Of a stretch of DNA of 64,000 nucleotides, positions 1-8,511 are shown piece by piece; the first letter of the stretch is position 1; each line of letters starts with the position of its first letter. The DNA is taken from contig DAIDKV010000108.1 of assembly GCA_027449865.1 (NCBI GenBank), positions 1 through 64,000 on the forward strand, given 5' to 3'. This DNA comes from Planctomycetales bacterium. Lineage in GTDB: Bacteria > Planctomycetota > Planctomycetia > Isosphaerales > Isosphaeraceae. The position numbers were made by a program, and so were the translations under genes. The notes under the pieces are model-generated. The model was not told where the DNA came from and searched no databases. It saw nothing but the letters and a program-made list of their open reading frames with translations.

Positions 1-365
1 GGCTTGAGGACCAGGTCCTGGACGACGAAGTCCTCGTAGCCCTTGAAGACGGCCCCCTCCGGGACATGGGGCAAGGGGACGACGGTCTCCTCGGTGATGG
101 TCAGTTCGGCGGTCTTGGACCGCTTGGTGAAGCCGGGTCGCCTGGCATGAGGGTCGCGCGGCGGCCGGGGTGGCGACTCCAGGGAACTCGGTGCGATCCG
201 GGGTCGGGGCTTGAGGCCCTTGAGGCGGGCGATCTCATCCTCGAGTTGGTGAACGCGTTCCTCGAGTTGCTGGATTCGCTCTTGCTGGAGGAAGATGATG
301 TCGAGCAACTGCCGCACCAGCGGCGTGCGCTTGGCCTCAGGGATACCCGGCAGCAGAATCCGCAT
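1..365 (-). CDS. IS66-like transposase, N-terminal part (cut by window edge)
   Basis: Reading leftwards from an ATG at 365-363, an open frame of about 121 codons runs off the left edge. It starts MRILLPGIPEAKRTP. An N-terminal heptad-rich coiled coil (QQERIQQLEERVHQLEDEI) is followed by a proline/arginine-rich stretch and then an ITEETVVPLPHVPEGA segment. This order is typical of the N-terminal region of planctomycete IS66-type transposases. The catalytic DDE region would lie outside the window. The start is 24 nt from a palindromic repeat (389-476), which in turn truncates a protease gene, so the left end of the window is a mobile-element insertion zone. The family name rests on architecture only; another transposase family with a leading coiled coil is possible. 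Confidence 0.6.
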   Translation of the reverse strand, partial: MRILLPGIPEAKRTPLVRQLLDIIFLQQERIQQLEERVHQLEDEIARLKGLKPRPRIAPSSLESPPRPPRDPHARRPGFTKRSKTAELTITEETVVPLPHVPEGAVFKGYEDFVVQDLVLK

Positions 366-388
366 AACCTGATTCTACCGACGAGCTG

Positions 389-476
389 GGAAAAGGGGGA
401 CATACATCCTTTTTGTGCGATTTTCCCGAATTTGCAGGAAGCATTCCCGCAAAAAGGATATTTGTCCCTCTTTTCC
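389..476. repeat. Imperfect palindromic element (REP/MITE-like)
   Basis: The left arm at 389-419 (GGAAAAGGGGGACATACATC then CTTTTTGTGCG) pairs with the right arm at 448-476 (CGCAAAAAGGATATTTGTCC then CTCTTTTCC). About 26 of 29 positions are complementary, with a 2-nt bulge. The GGGGACA/TGTCCC plus oligo-A/T composition resembles REP-type palindromes mobilised in trans. The element sits exactly where the aspartic-protease reading frame (479-664) loses family similarity, so it is read as an insertion. Confidence 0.6.
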
Positions 477-478
477 TG

Positions 479-664
479 TCCAAGTTGCTGGATCAACCCG
501 GTGGGCATCGAGAACAAGGTTGCTCCGGTGTCCACCATTGCGTCGGAGACCGTCACTCGACGGACCTGATCGTCGGGGAGTTGTCCCCGCTGGACGTCAT
601 AGAGGTCCGCCAGGTTCTCGATCCTCGCTTCGGTGGTCACACGCCCCATCGTCTCGGTCTCCAT
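479..664 (-). pseudogene. Truncated clan AA aspartic (retropepsin-like) protease
   Basis: The frame starting at the ATG at 664 gives METETMGRVTTEARIENLAD and continues to the active-site signature DAMVDTGATLFSMP (residues 41-54) and GLIQQLG. This matches the N-terminal half of the roughly 120-residue bacterial clan AA aspartic proteases, where D-T-G supplies the catalytic aspartate. After residue 62 the frame enters the palindromic repeat at 389-476, and the second half of the domain is absent. The frame then passes antisense-like through the transposase DNA as low-quality sequence. The protein cannot form a complete subunit, so the gene is judged broken by insertion. Confidence 0.7.
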
Positions 665-1482
665 GATCCAACTCCTTCCAGGGTCGCGCGGCGCCCGTCA
701 GACCTGCCCTCTCGCCCATTATCCAGGGACCGTCGGTGTCCTGCCAGCGACAGACCGGCTTACGGTTGCGTGGACCACGCCAGCCGCGGCGCTCCCCTCC
801 TACCAACCCGACGCGTCCGCGAAGGTCTTCGCCCGGAACCCTCGCTGGTGCGTCGGGATGGTAGGAGACATCGGCCATCCAACGGTGAGGCGGTCTAATC
901 GGGGGGAGGTGGAACTGGGACAAGGGGGGGGTAACTGGGGCACTCCTAGCTATCGACGCACTCTGGGCAAGCTGGGGCATCTTTTTGCATTGACGACACC
1001 ACCCACCGTGGTCAACCCAGAGGTCATGGATCGCAAGGGGTTACGGAAATCGAGAACGGCACGTCCTGTGGCTTTTCGACGAGAATCTGGGCGATCTGGA
1101 GGATGCTCATTCTGCTCAGACTCTTGCCCCTCTTCCTTGAGGACGTACTCTTCGTGACCAGATCCATGAGATCAAACGCCTGCCATTCCTTTTGAGAAAC
1201 GATCCCCAGAATTCGAGGTGATCTTGCAGGATAATCGCCGCAAATCGGTGTCAGTTCCTGTTGACACCGCGGCGGTAAGGCGAACGGAAACCAATATTCT
1301 GGTGATCTAAACGGTCGGTCTTCCATCAATTATTTGGATTTTATCGATCAGAGAAGATTATTGGCTTTTGTGGGTCTGGCGGAGGTTTTGGAAGCCTACC
1401 GGCGAGGGCTGGGCGGCCGGGGCAGGTTGGCGTAGGCTGTCCGTCGAGGAAAGCCGTTCCTGACGAGAAGCGGGGAGTTTTC
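665..1482. other. 818-bp gene-poor stretch, probably decayed mobile DNA
   Basis: No frame here has convincing protein-like sequence together with a ribosome binding site. A minus frame at 1024-1329 ends in IAQILVEKPQDVPFSIS, which looks mildly protein-like, but I recognise no family. A G-rich patch at 898-945 carries two near-identical copies of AACTGGG(A/G)CA. The stretch is best read as degraded accessory DNA plus the promoter region of the gene starting at 1483. Confidence 0.4.
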
Positions 1483-2277
1483 ATGACGAGCATATTCCGG
1501 GACGACCTGTTCTCGGGGCGGGTCGCGTTGGTGACGGGCGGAGGGACGGGAATTGGTCTGGGGATCGCCGAGGCGTTGGCACGGCACGGGGCCGACCTGG
1601 CGATTGTCAGCCGGAAGGCGGAGAATGTCGGGCCGTCGGCCGATCGGATCGCCGGGGCGACCGGTCGGCGCTGCCTGGCCCTGACGGCCGACGTTCGACA
1701 GCCCGAGGCCGTTGAGGCGGCCGTCGACCAGATCGTTGCCGAACTCGGCGGCCTGGAGATCGTGGTCAACAACGCGGCGGGGAACTTTTACTGTCCATCC
1801 GGCGAGTTGAGCCCGAACGGTTTTGGAACGGTGATCGATATCGACGCCAAGGGAACGTGGAACGTCTCTCGGGCCGCCTATCGAGCCCGGATGAAGGATC
1901 ACGGTGGCCAGATTCTGAACATCAGCGCGACGCTCCACCACGGCGGGACGCCGGGACAGGTCCACGTCGCCGCGGCGAAGGCGGCCGTCGATGCGATGAC
2001 CCGGACGCTTGCCGTCGAATGGGGATCATTGGGCATCCGGGTCAATGCGATCGCGCCGGGGCCAATTGCCGAGACCGAGGGCGCCCGCCGGCTCTTTTCC
2101 GGCGAGCGTGCCGATCGGCTCCAGAGGATGATTCCCACGCGCCGACTCGGCACGATCGACGACATCGTCTCGCTCGCTCTCTTCGTGCTGAGCGAGGCGG
2201 CGTCGAACATCAACGGCGCGGTCATTGTCTCCGACGGCGGACTTTCCCTGACGGGCCGGTTCGGGATCGAGCCCTGA
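1483..2277 (+). CDS. SDR oxidoreductase, 2,4-dienoyl-CoA reductase-like
   Basis: A 264-aa short-chain dehydrogenase. The Rossmann nucleotide motif GGGTGIG is at residues 19-25 and NNAAGNF is near residue 90. The NAAGNF stretch and the later QVHVAAAKAAVDAMTR segment match the peroxisomal/bacterial 2,4-dienoyl-CoA reductase branch. Members of that branch reduce dienoyl-CoA intermediates with NADPH during oxidation of unsaturated fatty acids. The classical SDR catalytic Tyr-x3-Lys is here His-x3-Lys, which fits that branch rather than a typical alcohol dehydrogenase. The ATG at 1483 directly follows the frame's upstream GGGGAG. It stands alone, with no beta-oxidation neighbours in the window, so the exact substrate is uncertain. 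Confidence 0.8.
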   Translation: MTSIFRDDLFSGRVALVTGGGTGIGLGIAEALARHGADLAIVSRKAENVGPSADRIAGATGRRCLALTADVRQPEAVEAAVDQIVAELGGLEIVVNNAAGNFYCPSGELSPNGFGTVIDIDAKGTWNVSRAAYRARMKDHGGQILNISATLHHGGTPGQVHVAAAKAAVDAMTRTLAVEWGSLGIRVNAIAPGPIAETEGARRLFSGERADRLQRMIPTRRLGTIDDIVSLALFVLSEAASNINGAVIVSDGGLSLTGRFGIEP

Positions 2278-2491
2278 CGGGGAGTCTTTCTGATGGGACG
2301 GTCGACCTGGGATGGCCCCCTTGAGCCGGCTCTCACCGCCGTGGACGCGGCGCCTGACCGATTCCGGCCACCTGGCCGGCCCACGATTTTTTTTCGACGC
2401 GTCGCACGGATTCCTGCGTCGGGAGGCACATATATCAGGTAGAGGGCCCAATATTCCGAGCGCTGTTCCCGAGCAACCGAGGGACTCTTCC

Positions 2492-4408
2492 ATGAGACTG
2501 ACGTTGAGGACCCTGCTGGCCTGGCTAGACGACACGCTCCAGCCGCACGAGGTCCGCGAGATCGGCCGGCAGGTGGCCGAGAGTCCCTACGCGCGTGAGC
2601 TCTCCGAGCGGATTCACCGGGTGACCCGACAACGGCGACTCGCGGTTCCTGGCCGATCGGGGCCCGAGGGGAGCGACCCGAATATCGTGGCTGCGTACCT
2701 GGACAACGATCTGGATCCCGAGGAGGTCGCCGAGTTCGAGAAGCGCTGCCTGACCTCGGACGTCAATCTCGCCGAGGTCGCGAGTGTTCACCAGATCCTT
2801 AGCCTGCTGGGCCATAAGGTGAAGGTGCCGACCGAGGCGCGTCATCGGATGTATCAACTGGGGAAGGGACGCGAGGCCGTCGCGAAGCGCCGGCCGATCG
2901 CGCGGCGGCGGCCCGAGCCGAAGGAGCCGGTCACTCGGCCGATCCAGCCCTGGGCGCTGCCCGAGCCGCCTCGCCAGCCCTGGATCGAGCGTTATGGACC
3001 GGCCATCGCCATTTTGCTGCTCATCGGGATCGCGATCGAGGCGGCCCGCGAAAGTCTCAGCGTCCCCCCTCACGCCCCGATGAACGTTCCGGTCGCCGTT
3101 CAGCCAGAGCCGGAGGCGGTGGCCCCGACCCCCGCGCCCGTGGTTCCGCCGGTCGCGGTCGTCGCGCCCTCGCCAGCGCCCGAGCCATCGGCACCGAAGG
3201 CCGACGTCGCGAAGGCAAAGCCCGTCGAACCGACGCCGCCGCCGCCCAGCGTCCCCGACGATGTCGCCGCGATCGCCGAGAAGCCCGACGGCATCCTCCT
3301 CCGCTACGACGAAGACACCCGAGAGTGGGAGCGGATCGCGAAGCAGGCGAAGCTCCGAACCTCCGACCTGGTCCTTGGGCTGGAGCCGTTTCGATCGTCG
3401 ATCGACATTGGCAAGGTCCGGCTCAACCTGATCCACGAGACCGAGGTTCGCATCCTTTCGAAGCCCTCCGCTCCGGTCCCCGCGTTCGAGCTGGTTCGTG
3501 GACGGGTGGCGATCCGACAGCCCGGCTCCGACCGCCTCAAGGTCGGCTATGCCAGTCGGTCGATCACCCTGGAACTGGCCCCCGATTGCGTCGTCGGGCT
3601 GGAGCGATACAGCCGACACCAGCGCGGGGAGCCGATCACACGCCCGACCTCGCTGGGGGTGATCTGCCAGCAGGGTCAGATTACGATCGTCGCGGGAGAT
3701 CGCCGCGAAACGCTCTCGCCTGGCGGAACGGCCCTGCTCGAGCCCGACGGCTCGCTCCAGACCGGACAGAATCCCGACCTCCCGCCCTGGCTGGTTCGCG
3801 CCCAGCCCTCGGAGTTCGAGGGCCAGGTCAAGGACCAGTTCCTCAAGCTCTTCCACGCCGACCGCCCGGTACTCGCCGAGGTCGTCGCGGCGATCGAGGA
3901 CGATCGCGAGCTGATCAAGCCGCTCGCGGTGACAGCCCTCAAGGCCCTCGGCGATCTCTCGCTCCTGATGCCCAACCTCTCGCGGCCAAACGACCCGACC
4001 GTCCGACGCGCGGCGATCTACGCGGTCCGGTCGTACATGCTGACCGGCCCCGAGGCCTACGCCCGCGTTCGATCAGCCCTCGACGAGGAATTCGGAGCCG
4101 ACCTCGGTGGGTTTGCCCTGAGAATGCTCACCGGGTTCTCGCCCCAGGAGATGCGCGATCCCGAGCTATTGAACCGCCTGGTCAGCACGCTTGCCCCCGA
4201 CCAGGATTCGATCGGTCTCCGTGAGCTGGCGCTTGACAACTTGAAGTTTATCACGGGCCGCGACGATCTTGGCTACGATCCCGACCGCCCCGATGGCAAG
4301 GGGCTCGAAGCCTGGACCGAGCTGCTCCGCCGCGGCGAGCTGAAGCCGATGAATGAGGCAGCCCCTCCGCGCCCGAGCACCCGGTCGTCGAAGAAGGCGA
4401 GGAGCTGA
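2492..4408 (+). CDS. Membrane-anchored protein with anti-sigma-like N-terminus and FecR-like region
   Basis: I choose the ATG at 2492 (MRLTLRTLLAWLDDTL) rather than the longer frame from 2312, because the upstream codons look non-coding; this gives 638 aa. Residues 1-130 are charged and helical and include AAYLDNDLDPEEVAEFE, a pattern seen in planctomycete anti-sigma/zinc-finger-like cytoplasmic domains, although no Cys/His cluster is present. A single membrane helix (YGPAIAILLLIGIAIEAA) lies near residues 169-187 and is followed by a Pro/Ala-rich linker. The following region (about 280-430) resembles FecR-type beta domains, and the C-terminus is helical and HEAT-like. It probably senses or transmits a signal across the membrane, but no partner sigma gene is adjacent. 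The name is structural only. Confidence 0.55.
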   Translation: MRLTLRTLLAWLDDTLQPHEVREIGRQVAESPYARELSERIHRVTRQRRLAVPGRSGPEGSDPNIVAAYLDNDLDPEEVAEFEKRCLTSDVNLAEVASVHQILSLLGHKVKVPTEARHRMYQLGKGREAVAKRRPIARRRPEPKEPVTRPIQPWALPEPPRQPWIERYGPAIAILLLIGIAIEAARESLSVPPHAPMNVPVAVQPEPEAVAPTPAPVVPPVAVVAPSPAPEPSAPKADVAKAKPVEPTPPPPSVPDDVAAIAEKPDGILLRYDEDTREWERIAKQAKLRTSDLVLGLEPFRSSIDIGKVRLNLIHETEVRILSKPSAPVPAFELVRGRVAIRQPGSDRLKVGYASRSITLELAPDCVVGLERYSRHQRGEPITRPTSLGVICQQGQITIVAGDRRETLSPGGTALLEPDGSLQTGQNPDLPPWLVRAQPSEFEGQVKDQFLKLFHADRPVLAEVVAAIEDDRELIKPLAVTALKALGDLSLLMPNLSRPNDPTVRRAAIYAVRSYMLTGPEAYARVRSALDEEFGADLGGFALRMLTGFSPQEMRDPELLNRLVSTLAPDQDSIGLRELALDNLKFITGRDDLGYDPDRPDGKGLEAWTELLRRGELKPMNEAAPPRPSTRSSKKARS

Positions 4409-4416
4409 ATTCCCCT

Positions 4417-4468
4417 ATCGAGATTCAGGCGGAGGAGGCGGCCGAGCCCACTCCGCCTGAATCTCGAT
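4417..4468. terminator. Perfect 18-bp hairpin between convergent genes
   Basis: Positions 4417-4434 (ATCGAGATTCAGGCGGAG) are the exact reverse complement of 4451-4468, with a 16-nt loop. It lies between the stop at 4408 (+) and the stop at 4481 (-), where a bidirectional terminator is expected. It lacks a clear U-tract. Confidence 0.7.
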
Positions 4469-4480
4469 TGTGGACAGTGA

Positions 4481-4978
4481 TCAAATGAGATCCAGCCGGC
4501 GCCGGGGCGAGTGCGACCGGCTGCACGTCGGACACACCCCCTCGATCAGAAAGCGATGGCCAGAGGGTCGAAAGCCGTGAGCCCGGCTGATCGCGTCGCG
4601 AAGCCGGAGGATTTCGTCGTTCCGAAACTCGACCACCCGGTGGCACGAAGTGCAATGCAGGTGGTCGTGGGCCGGGTACCCGTAGTCGTGCTCGAAGGCA
4701 CTCCGGTTCGTCAACCGAAGCTCGCGCAGCAGGCCCGCCTCGACCAGCAGGCGAAGTGTTCGATAGACCGTCGCCCGGCTGACCTTCTGGCCGGCGTCGT
4801 GCAGGTCGCGGACCAGCTCGTCGGCGTCGAAGTGCTTGTGTGAATTAAAAACATGTTCAACGAGCACACGACGCCGATCGGTGAGCTTCTCGCCGCGGAT
4901 TTCCAGAAACTCGCGGAACTTCTCGACCGGAGAGTCGGAGACGGTCAGGGGTGTCAGCGGTTCGCGCGGGAGTTCCAC
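4481..4978 (-). CDS. fur: Fur-family metal-dependent transcriptional regulator
   Basis: A 165-aa protein with the Fur winged helix (residues about 20-90, including the SRATVYRTLRLL recognition helix) and the C-terminal dimerisation/metal domain. Metal ligands visible are the AHDHLHC cluster (His104, His106, His108), CTSC at 109-112 and CPTC at 149-152; the paired CxxC motifs form the structural zinc site. The family uses Fe, Zn or Mn (or peroxide in PerR) as co-repressor. The ligands seen do not decide between Fur, Zur and PerR. It is monocistronic, converges on the gene ending at 4408, and is separated from it by a perfect hairpin. No Fur box was identified. Confidence 0.88.
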   Translation of the reverse strand: MELPREPLTPLTVSDSPVEKFREFLEIRGEKLTDRRRVLVEHVFNSHKHFDADELVRDLHDAGQKVSRATVYRTLRLLVEAGLLRELRLTNRSAFEHDYGYPAHDHLHCTSCHRVVEFRNDEILRLRDAISRAHGFRPSGHRFLIEGVCPTCSRSHSPRRRLDLI

Positions 4979-5105
4979 GAGGCGGCGGTCCTTCTACATT
5001 GGTCATTCGGCGGCGAGGAGCGAGGCGAGGTGGACCTCGGGGATCCGCGTCGGGCGAGAGAAAAACCCGCCGAGACGCAGGTCGGTTCCCTACTCACTTT
5101 ACGAT

Positions 5106-5146
5106 CGGTGGGCCCGGAAGAGTAGGTCAGGCCTTTCGGGCCACCG
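5106..5146 (-). terminator. Hairpin downstream of the secreted protein gene
   Basis: The arms 5106-5119 (CGGTGGGCCCGGAA) and 5134-5146 (TTTCGGGCCACCG) are complementary except for one bulged G and one mismatch. The hairpin lies 25 nt beyond the stop of the minus-strand gene ending at 5171. No strong U-tract follows. Confidence 0.45.
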
Positions 5147-5170
5147 AGGATTGGCCCCGACAACGGGTGG

Positions 5171-6052
5171 TCAGGGGCTGGACAGCGGGATCGCCGGACC
5201 GATCGGAGCGGTGGGCACCGTCGCGGTCGGTGTGGGCGAGATGGGAGCGGGCGCAGTCATCGCCGGCGCGGTCCCGGCCGGACGGCTCAGTTTCGCCTGA
5301 AGATTCTCGATCGCCGTGTGGAGGTGGCGGATCGCGTGATCGCAGCCCTGCGGGTTGCCCGAGTACGAGAACGAATGAGCCTGGAGCCGCCCAAGCCGGC
5401 GCTCGTATGCGACCACATGAACATATTCGATAAAATCTGTAGAAGGGGCACCACAGTGTCCGCGCAGGCGGTAGAGTTCGCCGGACTGGACGGATTCGAA
5501 GATGGGCCGGAGGTCGGCTGGTCGGACGTGGTGAACGCCCTCGGAATCGACGACGGTCCCATCAGCGAAGATCTGAAGGAACATGCCGAACGAGGAACCG
5601 TCGTTCGACCGGCCGAGTGCGAACCGAGTTAGCACAGGGTCGGCACTGGTAATGGCCTGACTGACCCGGGATCTAGGGGTCAAACGCTCATCTTGACCTC
5701 CCGAAATTGACCGTGGAGTGTCGTGGAGTGCTGGATTTTCCGACGACGAGATCGCCGCCGGCGTGACGGGGCCCGTCGAGGGACCGGACGGTCCGAGGGG
5801 GTCGCCGAACGACGAGTGGCTGGTCATCGACGACCCGCCACCGACGGGCGGCGAGTTATAAGATGATCCACCGTAGGGGAGTCTGGGAGCGGATGCCGGG
5901 GAACTGGAGCCGCCGTTGCCGCCGCGGAAGAGCCGGCCGAAGAGGCCGGGGTTCTGGCCGTCGTCCCCTGCGCCCGCCGTCGCGGCCATGGCGAGCAGGA
6001 CTGCCGCCCCGCCCGCGTAGTGACCGATCTTTCGCCTCCATGCGCGCTGCAT
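5171..6052 (-). CDS. Secreted hypothetical protein, Ser/Pro-rich
   Basis: I choose the ATG at 6052 because AAGGAGG lies 5 nt upstream; the longer frame from 6091 has no such site. This gives 293 aa. The N-terminus (MQRAWRRKIGHYAGGAAVLL followed by AMAATAGA) is a signal peptide with an AxA-type cleavage site. It is followed by a Gly/Ser/Pro-rich low-complexity region to about residue 125. A compact domain then covers about 135-265, containing RFALGRSNDGSSFGMFLQIF and LRGHCGAPSTDF, and the tail is Pro/Ala-rich. I recognise no family. Such proteins are common as cell-envelope components of planctomycetes. It is the only gene in its unit, and a hairpin follows at 5106-5146. Confidence 0.65.
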   Translation of the reverse strand: MQRAWRRKIGHYAGGAAVLLAMAATAGAGDDGQNPGLFGRLFRGGNGGSSSPASAPRLPYGGSSYNSPPVGGGSSMTSHSSFGDPLGPSGPSTGPVTPAAISSSENPALHDTPRSISGGQDERLTPRSRVSQAITSADPVLTRFALGRSNDGSSFGMFLQIFADGTVVDSEGVHHVRPADLRPIFESVQSGELYRLRGHCGAPSTDFIEYVHVVAYERRLGRLQAHSFSYSGNPQGCDHAIRHLHTAIENLQAKLSRPAGTAPAMTAPAPISPTPTATVPTAPIGPAIPLSSP

Positions 6053-6148
6053 CGCCGACCTCCTTGACGGTCGCATCGCCATCCTGATCATGGGAAATCG
6101 ATCCGAACGGCCCGATCCGGGGCCGCTCGGCCTGTTCGCGGAGTCGGT

Positions 6149-7687
6149 TCAGAATGAGACGACCCGGTAAGCTTCCTCGGGCGTCGTGACTCCTTCCAGG
6201 ATCTTATCGACCGCGCTCTGCTTCAAGGTTCGCATTCCCAGGTCGACAGCGACCCGGCGGAGAACATCCTTGGGAATCTGCTGGAAGATCAGGTCGCGGA
6301 GTTCCTCGCCGATCGCCATGATCTCGAAGATGCCAGTCCGGCCAAGGTAGCCGGTCTGGAAGCAGGCCGGGCAGCCGAGGCCGCGGTGCAGGTGAAGGCC
6401 CGGATGCTCCGCCGGGTCGAGCCCGAGCGCGACGAGATCCTTCTCTTTCGGGACGTAGGTCACCCGGCAATACGGGCAAATCCGACGGATCAGCCGCTGT
6501 GAGACAATCGCCAGCAAGCTGCTGGAAAGTTGATAGCCGGGAATCCCGAAATTGTAGAGGTTGCTGATCGTGCTGGGCGCGTCGGAGCCATGCAGGGTGC
6601 TGAAGACAAGAACCCCGGTCAGGGCCGCGCGGATGCCGATGCGGGCCGTCTCGTCGTCGCGGATCTCACCGATCATGATGACGTCGGGATCCTGGCGGAG
6701 CATGGCGCGCAGGCCCTCGCTGAAGCCCATCTCGCCCTGGGAAATCTGGGCCTGGTTGACGCCCGGGATTCGATGTTCGATCGGATCCTCGATCGTCATG
6801 ATGTTCCGCGTCGGCGAGTTGATCCGTTCGAGGCTGTTGTAGAGGGTCGAGGTCTTGCCGGCGCCGACGGGACCGGCGACCAGCACGGCGCCATAGGGCG
6901 AAGCGATCAGGCGGTCGAGGATCTCGGCCTGTTCGGAGGTCATTCCGAGTTCGGAGAACTCACGGGTGTCGGTGAGGACGTCGTGAATGCGGATGACGAT
7001 CTTCTCGCCGGCAGCGGTGGGGAAGGTGGCGAGGCGAAGGTCGCGGGGCCGATTCTGGTGGGCGATTGTGATTCGGCCGTCCTGAGCGTGCCGGCGCTCG
7101 ACGATGTTGAGGTTCGACAGAATCTTCAGGCGGCTGATCACCGGCGTCGCCATCGCGGGATCGAGGAAGAGGATATCCTGGAGTTGGCCGTCGATCCGGT
7201 AGCGGACGCGAAGTCCGTTGTCCTGGGGATCAAAGTGGATGTCGGTCGCCTCGCAGTCGCAGGCGCGGATGAGAATATCCTGGACGAGCTCGGAAAGCGT
7301 GGCGGTGACCGATCGCTCGAGCAGTTCCTTGCGGACGTCGCGGTGGTGCTGGGTCCGGTCGGGCGAGAGCGGGCCAGGGGCGGCGGCGATCTCGGTTCCA
7401 GCGGCCTGGCCGTTGTCGGAGGCCAGGGCCGAGAGCCGCTCGAAGGCGAGCTGGTTGAGAACCTCGGGCGAGATCAGGTTAAGTTCGAGAATGGCCTGGC
7501 GAAGGTCGCGGTTATGCTCCTGGCCGTAGACCTGGGCCGATCGAACCTGCTCAACGTTCAGCAGTCCTCGCTTCATCAGTGCGGTAATCAGGGCCTCGTC
7601 GGCCGGCGAGAGCGGACCGAGGTCGGGCTCGCCCGATCGGGTCATCGTGCGGGTTGGGCTGTGGGGTGAGAAGGTCGTGGGCTCCAC
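6149..7687 (-). CDS. PilB/GspE-type secretion or pilus ATPase
   Basis: The start is set at GTG 7687 because GAGGAG lies about 9 nt upstream; the frame runs further to 7846 but those codons look non-coding. The 512-aa product has an N-terminal MshEN/T2SSE_N domain (about 35-100) and a C-terminal hexameric ATPase core. The Walker A motif GPVGAGKTS lies near residue 272, and an Asp/Walker B region (MIGEIRDDETA) near 335. A zinc tetracysteine (CPYC, about 30 residues, CPAC) follows. These proteins power assembly of type IV pili or type II secretion pseudopili at the cytoplasmic face of the inner membrane. No pilC, pilT or pseudopilin gene is adjacent, so the system it serves cannot be told from this window. 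Confidence 0.88.
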   Translation of the reverse strand: MEPTTFSPHSPTRTMTRSGEPDLGPLSPADEALITALMKRGLLNVEQVRSAQVYGQEHNRDLRQAILELNLISPEVLNQLAFERLSALASDNGQAAGTEIAAAPGPLSPDRTQHHRDVRKELLERSVTATLSELVQDILIRACDCEATDIHFDPQDNGLRVRYRIDGQLQDILFLDPAMATPVISRLKILSNLNIVERRHAQDGRITIAHQNRPRDLRLATFPTAAGEKIVIRIHDVLTDTREFSELGMTSEQAEILDRLIASPYGAVLVAGPVGAGKTSTLYNSLERINSPTRNIMTIEDPIEHRIPGVNQAQISQGEMGFSEGLRAMLRQDPDVIMIGEIRDDETARIGIRAALTGVLVFSTLHGSDAPSTISNLYNFGIPGYQLSSSLLAIVSQRLIRRICPYCRVTYVPKEKDLVALGLDPAEHPGLHLHRGLGCPACFQTGYLGRTGIFEIMAIGEELRDLIFQQIPKDVLRRVAVDLGMRTLKQSAVDKILEGVTTPEEAYRVVSF

Positions 7688-7903
7688 GGTGCGGATCTCC
7701 TCGGGGTGCGGTCCGTCCGCGGGTCGGCACGCTTTCGGCCGAGTACGGACACCCAGGTTTTTGAGTCGGGTTCGGCCGGACGGGAAGGGAGAATGAGCGC
7801 GACGCCATCGTAGGCGTATTGTCCCAGGCCGAAGGGCCGATCGCAAGTCGGACCTGTCCGCGTCCTGTCTTCTTCCGGAAGGACCGCCCCATGGGAAGGG
7901 ACG

Positions 7904-7963
7904 CGTCAGTAGTCAGCGGTCAGCCGGGCCTGAGCCACCCTGGCCGACGACTGACTACTGACG
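7904..7963. repeat. Perfect 13-bp inverted repeat, candidate terminator
   Basis: CGTCAGTAGTCAG at 7904-7916 is the exact reverse complement of 7951-7963. It lies just downstream of flgM (stop at 7980, minus strand) and upstream of the ATPase start at 7687, in a 292-bp gap with no gene. The AGTAGTCAG wording recurs as dispersed intergenic repeats in many bacteria, so it may be a repeat element rather than a dedicated terminator. Confidence 0.5.
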
Positions 7964-7979
7964 ACTTCGAGGATGAGGC

Positions 7980-8264
7980 TCACCAACCGCTCAGCTCGTC
8001 GAAGAGTCGATCGAGGGCCAGTTCGAGCTTCTCGGGCGTCTCGTAGGCGCCGGCGGCGATCTGCCGGCGAATCTCCTCGACGCGTTCGTGACGAATCTCC
8101 GGCAACTGGCTGATGCCGTCGAGCATCTGGCCCAGCGGGGAGATCTCGACATGATCCCGCGGCGTCCCGGCATGCACGGTCGAACCGGCATCGACGCTGA
8201 ACGCGGCCAGTCGCGGGTAGATGGGTTGAGGGCCTTGAGTACCCCCCGCGCCGTAGATTTCCAT
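7980..8264 (-). CDS. flgM: FlgM-family anti-sigma-28 factor
   Basis: Start ATG 8264 (MEIYGAGG) has GGGAGG 6 nt upstream. The 94-aa product ends in a segment with DHVEISPLGQML, SQLPEIRHERVEEIRRQI and YETPEKLELALDRLFDEL. This is the conserved sigma-28 binding half of FlgM. FlgM holds the flagellar sigma factor FliA inactive until the hook-basal body is complete and then is exported. The N-terminal 40 residues look disordered, as expected. There are no flagellar genes nearby in the window, so the locus is isolated here. Length agrees with the family. Confidence 0.82.
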   Translation of the reverse strand: MEIYGAGGTQGPQPIYPRLAAFSVDAGSTVHAGTPRDHVEISPLGQMLDGISQLPEIRHERVEEIRRQIAAGAYETPEKLELALDRLFDELSGW

Positions 8265-8511
8265 CGCGCCTCCCAATTCGGTGCGTTGGCCGGCGGTTCC
8301 ACCGTCGGCGATAACCAGCAGATGTGGAACTCGATACCCACGGAGGCCATCCGGGAGGTCGATCGGCCTGAGCCGCCTTCCGTCCCTTTGAAGTCTCCGT
8401 CCAAGCCGTGATGCCCGGTTCCGGGCGTCAACACAGTTAGTATCGGACGGAAACTGGAGCGAGTTTAATCAAAGGCCCGAAGGTAGGGCCTCCCCATTTC
8501 CGCGAGCGTCA

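Noticed and set aside
1024-1329. Minus frame of 101 codons near the left end
   Set aside because: Its last third looks protein-like, but there is no start signal and no family; listed only in the gap description.
6530-7669. A 379-codon plus frame over the PilB/GspE ATPase
   Set aside because: Antisense shadow; the minus frame has Walker motifs and a zinc site.
8265-8511. Possible gene between flgM and the MCE gene
   Set aside because: Frames are shadows of flgM or lack starts; nothing supported.
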